A stretch of 64,000 nucleotides of DNA, taken from the NCBI GenBank assembly GCA_964034945.1, contig OZ035960.1, positions 19,703,487 through 19,767,486 of the forward strand, in the 5' to 3' direction. Made by a program: the position numbers and the translations under genes. The notes under the pieces were generated by a model. It ran no database searches. It was not told where the DNA came from and was given only the letters and a program-made list of their open reading frames with translations. This document shows positions 58,926 through 64,000 of this stretch, one piece after another; positions within the stretch are counted from its first letter, which is position 1, and each line of letters begins with the position of its first letter. The stretch is from Chrysopilus asiliformis. Its lineage: Eukaryota > Arthropoda > Insecta > Diptera > Rhagionidae.

Positions 58926-60499
58926 TCCGATTGGACCCCCTGCACCACCAGCGTATAGTCCAGCACTAGTACCTAAGTGTAAATTCGTTTGCCATACGCC
59001 CAGTGTAAAATCTCCATAATCGGAACCCAATATTTTAGTAGAGGAAAAATCGTTGGCCTCTGTATAATAATTACTCTATGTAGGGTATAAAAATAATTGT
59101 AACTTAATAATAAATTATAGAACATACCTACACAGTAAATTTCATTTTTCGGGGAAAAAAATTATTACGCAGATCACAACGTAATTTTTTCATAATAATT
59201 CTGCGCTATAAATATTATAAAATTCAAAAATTTCTACATGTTGGAGATAAATCTTTCGGCGAATTCCTAGCAAACAAATACTGGGTCAAGGAGTGATTAA
59301 ATTGTCCATGGATTATCCGCCTTGAGGTAGTCATTCAGTTCATTTTTGTGAAAGAAAAATATTTCATTAAATGGTTCCCAGAAAGTAATATTTCAATTAA
59401 TGCATAGAAGTACCACATTGAATAGACTACGCGTACGAAATATTAAATTTTTTTTCTGCGAACAAAAAATATGAAAGTAAAGAAAATACCAACGTCAGCT
59501 ACTAACAAAAGTAAGAAAATATTAAATTCAAATAGCGATGTCGTTGCTTACCTTTATCTTAAAAATAATGAAGTTAAATAAATGAATAGAATAGGAAAAA
59601 ATGAAAATATATTTTCTTCGTGCTGTTTTTTTTTTGTCTTTTGCTATTTTATTTTAGTATTTCGTTTTGGTCCCTCGTAGGTGTTCTGCTGTCTATTTTC
59701 CACGGTTTTCCCTCTAGCTTTTGCTCATCTTGAGTTTGAGTTTGAGTTTTTATACATCCCTTGTCTAGAATATCAATCATTGATAGAACGAACAGCTTTT
59801 TCGCATGAAAAATGTTTCAAGATGACATGGGTGTATTTCTATGCCATGGCGACCAGAGCAAAAAAGTTGATTAAGCATCTACCCAGTGTCTCTGGAAAAA
59901 CATTTTCCTTCACGTTTTCGTCGTCCCTTTTTTTTGTGCCAATTTCGGTTTCTTTTTATTTCGTAGACACTTTTTCGTTAAATAGCAAATAGGTATAACA
60001 TGTCCTAACTTATGGTGGGGGGAAGCAGATAGCTACAAGAATACATGATTAAAACAATATCTATAGATCTGGATATTTTAATACAGATTTTATTACTATA
60101 AAAGTATATCATTTTAACTAAATTCGAATTTTATTATCTAAACTCCCCGTCGTTAGTCTGTAGAGATAGGTTAGTCTGTTTTTCTCGCATCTGCAAACTG
60201 ATCTCAATTCATTTATCTGGCGAATGATTTTATTTTTAATACCGGTAGAACTCAGGAGGGTTACTGACTCATGGTATACTTACATAAACTTAAGGGTAGA
60301 AAATTTCCGCCTCATACGGGAAAAATCATATCTAATGAATTCATGTTTGTTGTGTATGTACGTCATTTCACTTTCTAAGTGACTGAATTTCCATATAAAA
60401 TATGTCACTTGGGATTTATGATATGAAATACGGGTACGTGTAGTACCTGCGTATAGAAAATTATGCCACCATTTACATAAATTGAACATACTCGTACAC
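58926..60499. other. Intergenic DNA, nothing recognised
   Basis: A 103-codon plus frame at 59681-59992 has a hydrophobic start and end but no family resemblance, and AT/T-rich coding bias typical of chance frames. It is not called. Confidence 0.4.
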
Positions 60500-62164
60500 C
60501 AGGGGTGGCCAAAATGTCGGCCGCGGTCGGCCGGGTGACATTTTGGGTAGCCCACGGAAAAAGTCCAATCGAGCTCAAAAAATATTTGGCCGAGTCATAG
60601 CAATCACGTGCGATGCCAAATCCTTAGGGGGTGCGCAGAATTTTCCGAAAATAAATCAAATTGATATAGAACCCATTTCACTCCATTTTAAAAATGTACA
60701 TTTTCAATGGTATAAATAAACGGTATTTTCGTTAATCTGAAAGGAAACGAAAACACAGTTTATTAACCTTTGGTTTACCGGCATTTTCACATTAAAATCA
60801 TAGGTTTTAGTTTTGAATATTTATTATACACATATCATTTTTTATATCTTGGATTATCGGCATTTTTACATTAAAAACATCTATTTTTGTTTGGAATCTA
60901 CATATTGCATGGAGTCGCCAGCAGTCTAAAAGTTAATAACTTGACAAAAAAAAACCCACACAAATCGCCAGATTTTTTTCGGAATTTTACGTTATTATGG
61001 GAAATTTAATGGAAAACAATTCCACCACGATCTTGTTTCAATATTATCAAAAAAATTCCTTGCATTTCAAACCAAAAGTGAGAACTTATGAAAAGCCCTT
61101 TCTGTGCTACAAAATTATGAAAGAAATTGACTTTGAACAATAAACATAACAAAAGCTATAATTGCCAATCTGGCAATTATTGAAAACCCGTATGGTGATT
61201 TAATTGAACCGCGTATCAAAATTTCATTTGAATTCAAATTTTCCAATAAGATTTTTTTAAAACTTGTTCCAATCGGATTTTGATCTATGGAAGTTTTATG
61301 CAGAATCATATTCTAAATAACTTTTGTTCTTGCACTTTTTTGATAGGATGCACAGTTTTTGAGATATTCGCGAAAAACATTTTCGTTCCTATGGGAGGTA
61401 CATCCCTAATGGTCCATTTTTGCTCATTACCGAACTTAGCCTCGCATTTTACGAAAAACGTATCTCCGCAAAATTTCAAGTCTCTAGCTCAATCCATGCG
61501 CCCGCAATCCACGCCACAGACAGACAGACGGACGGACGGACGGACGGACGGACGGACGGACGGACGGACGGACATGAAAAATTCAATTTTTTTTTATCAT
61601 TCTACACACACTGGTGTAATTCATTTTTGTATGTGATGACGGGATCTTGGCGTTACAAACGGTAAGGCAAAGTTAATAGACCCTTTGGTTTCACCATACG
61701 GGTATAAAAAAATTTTTTTTTGCTTTTTTCTTTGAAAAATCCCAAGCTAGATTTTAGTTGTGCTAAAATAATCACAAACTCTATTTGTATTAATTTCAAC
61801 TAGCCTTTCAAAGAAACGATTTTAAAAACCCCTGAAGCTAGAACAAAAAATCATTAAATAAAAAATAAAGGTAATAAAATTCTCTATATTTTTGCAATTC
61901 ATTGTAAATCGATATCGTTTACCCTTCTCGAGATTTTTGCAATTCCCTGTAAATCGATATATTTTACCCTTCTCGAGGTGCATCGATATTATCTGCACCC
62001 AGGGCAATTTAATGCATGGAAATCACAGTAGATTTACTGCTTTATGACCTGTTTTTACCGTCTCTTCGCACTACGTCTATCGCATCACACCAAGTAGACA
62101 GTAGACCGTCAATGATCTTTTAATTTTCTAGCAGACCGCAGACCTAAAAAGTTCGCCAGCCCTG
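60500..62164. mobile_element. hAT-type non-autonomous element with nested repeat Y
   Basis: The left end is CAGGGGTGGCCAAAATGTCG. The right end, inverted, is CAGGGCTGGCGAACTTTTTA. CAGGG-TGGC termini are typical of several insect hAT families. The flanking octamers TCGTACAC and TCTTATAA match at only 5 of 8 positions, so the duplication has decayed or the pairing is uncertain. Repeat Y copy C lies inside. No transposase frame remains. Confidence 0.6.
61143..61712 (+). mobile_element. Repeat family Y, copy C
   Basis: It runs from AACATAACAAAAGCTATAA to TTTCACCATACGGGTATAAA, with a nearly pure GGAC array at 61519-61574. It is close to copy B over most of its length and nested in the hAT-type element. 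Confidence 0.8.
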
Positions 62165-63076
62165 TCTTATAAATATGTTGCTCGTATTGAGTTGAGAACA
62201 TAAATTGGAAATCCAAAAAAATGTATATCGCTATCTAAACTGGAGTTGGTATATTCGTACATTCACTTGGATCGAAGTAAGACTTTTCCGCATAAACAAG
62301 AGAGGCAAGATATCTTCATTGCGAATAATTTACGTTTGTTGTTTAAATTGTATCACAGTGAAAATCGCTTAAAAAAACCAAAAAAAATCGATTTGAAATT
62401 TTTTTGCAAACAACAATTTAAATCGGTTTAAGAATTTTTTGTCGGATTCAGTGTAACTTTTCATTTATCTTTTGATATTATTTCAAACAAACAATTTTGC
62501 TATTTTTATTATCATCAAAAAAGTTACAGATTAAATGCCAGTGGCGCACCCTGCCGTTCCCTCCCCTTAAAGCCAAAAAAAATCATATAAGAAAATTTTC
62601 AATGAATCTATTTTCGCATGCAAAACGTAAGGTTTTTCCACGAAAGAGGAAGAAAAGCTTTTTAACTTTTTCGTGGAATTTTTTACTACGAATGCGAATG
62701 TAGATTTAAGAAGATTTCTTACTTTTACAAACCATGGCGCATTTAATACGAAATAAGGTTGCGACCCTGATCGCTTCGCCGTCAAACTGCCAACCCAAGG
62801 CCTTTTCTAAGGTTAACACACTTTTTACAAAAGTTTACCCCCGTAAGGGTGCTTTGACTGGAATTTGTTTAGAATATGATTTTACATACCTCTCCCATAC
62901 ATCCAAATTCAATTGGACCGCTATATCCGCCCTGTTCCTACATATACGATTTATTTTCACCCCCGATGTAGCGGGGAGGGTATATACGTTCGGGGTGAAA
63001 GTTTTTGTGTTTGTTCGTCCTTCCCTCATAACTTCTGTTAATATTCATAAAAAGACTATTACAGGAGGAAGGTTTT
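62165..63076. other. Intergenic DNA, nothing recognised
   Basis: A 114-codon plus frame (62734-63078) and a 64-codon minus frame overlap one another without family resemblance. No gene is called. Confidence 0.4.
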
Positions 63077-63430
63077 AGTGGACACAAAATTTACCCTTAC
63101 CACCTCACTTTAAACGCCTTCCACCCCCCTCCCCTCCTTGTATATTTTTTCCAGCTTGTCTTGATCGCGGTTTCGCTATTTGGAAGTAATGAAATCAATG
63201 TTTCAGTGTACTACAATTTACCCCTCCCCTTAACTTTAAACCCTTTTCGTTGTATCTTCTGATCCACTAAAGCAATTTCGTTCCCATTTTCGTCATGCGG
63301 TTGAAAATAATGAAATAAATGTTTTAGTGTATACAAATCCACCCTCCCCTCACTTTAAACGCCCATCTTCATATCTTTCGATTCACTGATCCGATTTCAA
63401 TCTCGTTTTCGCCATCTTGATAAAAAAAAA
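63077..63430. repeat. Diverged 125-bp tandem repeat, three units
   Basis: Units start at about 63077, 63205 and 63326 with AGTGKAYACAAA followed by a TTTACCCNTCCCCTCACTTT-like block, and end with GAAATRAATGTTT. Indels give unit lengths of 121-128 bp. Confidence 0.75.
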
Positions 63431-64000
63431 CTTTGAATCTAAAAACATATTATAGAACATCAGGCAGAAAAACTTGAAATTCATACAGATACTAATTTTT
63501 TTTACACTTACCTTTAAAAAAACAAAATTAAATATTTTTTTTGAAATTGTACTTTTCTTATATTTCTATTTCGAGGTTTCTCAATTTTTTTTTCCTCAAA
63601 CCATTTAAAAAATATATTTTTTTTATTAATTCAACTGCCATGGAAGTTTTTTTTCATATGAATTCGGCCATGTATTCTAATTCGAACCTAAACCCAAACC
63701 ATTTTAACCAAAATCCAAACCCTACAATTTTTTGTTGCAAAATACCGCTTTTATGTAATCTTAAAACCAACACCTAAATTTTTATGAAATTTCAAAAGTG
63801 AGTTAGGAGTCATTCCAAGATTATCGACAATGCCGCAGTCGTCGTGTTACAAGTTCAGTCCACTTGAATTAAAGTATTTGAATCAGAAAGCATTTCCCAT
63901 TGGATTTTATTTCATATCACCTGCCGACAATAGGAATTCTTCAATATTCTAATTAGCTTTTCCACGTTCTTTCAACATATATTTCGGTTGCCTTTTTGAA
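63431..64000. other. AT-rich DNA, nothing recognised
   Basis: T-homopolymer-rich. The 78-codon frame at 63541-63777 is a composition artefact. No element end was seen at the window edge. Confidence 0.4.

Noticed and set aside
1..64000. CRISPR array or bacterial operon
   Set aside because: The tandem arrays lack unique spacers of constant size and there are no Cas-like frames. Gene density, introns-like signals and transposon types are eukaryotic.

Overview
The window is a stretch of arthropod, most likely insect, nuclear DNA. It is AT-rich and almost gene-free. It is packed with non-autonomous DNA transposons that show clean target-site duplications (TA, TTAA, TTA/TAA, a 9-bp MULE-type duplication, A/T Helitron sites), with tandem repeats, and with one well-preserved Ty3/Gypsy LTR retrotransposon. 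The retrotransposon's primer site matches the 3' end of insect tRNA-Lys(CTT). No host protein gene, tRNA, rRNA or CRISPR array could be supported.

Layout. 1-390 is a perfect hexamer satellite. 493-17554 holds a Helitron remnant, a 0.7-kb TIR element with a 15-bp minisatellite beside it, TA-flanked MITEs, an internally deleted mariner with a broken transposase, and a MITE nested in a MITE. 17555-20869 is a giant inverted repeat: two 1,461-bp arms, no difference found, around a 393-bp spacer. 21358-28290 is the Gypsy element on the minus strand: pol, gag, leader, primer-binding site and one LTR. A second, inverted LTR lies head to head with the first, forming a second palindrome (27622-28926). 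32471-62164 holds Harbinger, MULE, piggyBac, hAT and Helitron non-autonomous elements. Among them are three interspersed repeat families, called X, Y and Z here, which share a common module next to a GGACAGAC-type microsatellite. 63077-63430 is a 125-bp tandem repeat.

How the parts work together. The only coding unit that looks functional is gag plus pol of the Gypsy element. The two frames overlap and are linked by a textbook -1 frameshift signal: a GGGAAAC heptamer in the gag frame, an 8-nt spacer and a perfect 7-bp stem. The element lacks a recognisable 3' LTR; where it would be expected, the 3.3-kb palindrome begins. Everything else is either a substrate mobilised by enzymes encoded elsewhere or decayed remains.

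The most unusual signals are the two long perfect palindromes bracketing the Gypsy element, the frameshift cassette, the layered insertions at 39859-41488, and the module shared by families X, Y and Z.
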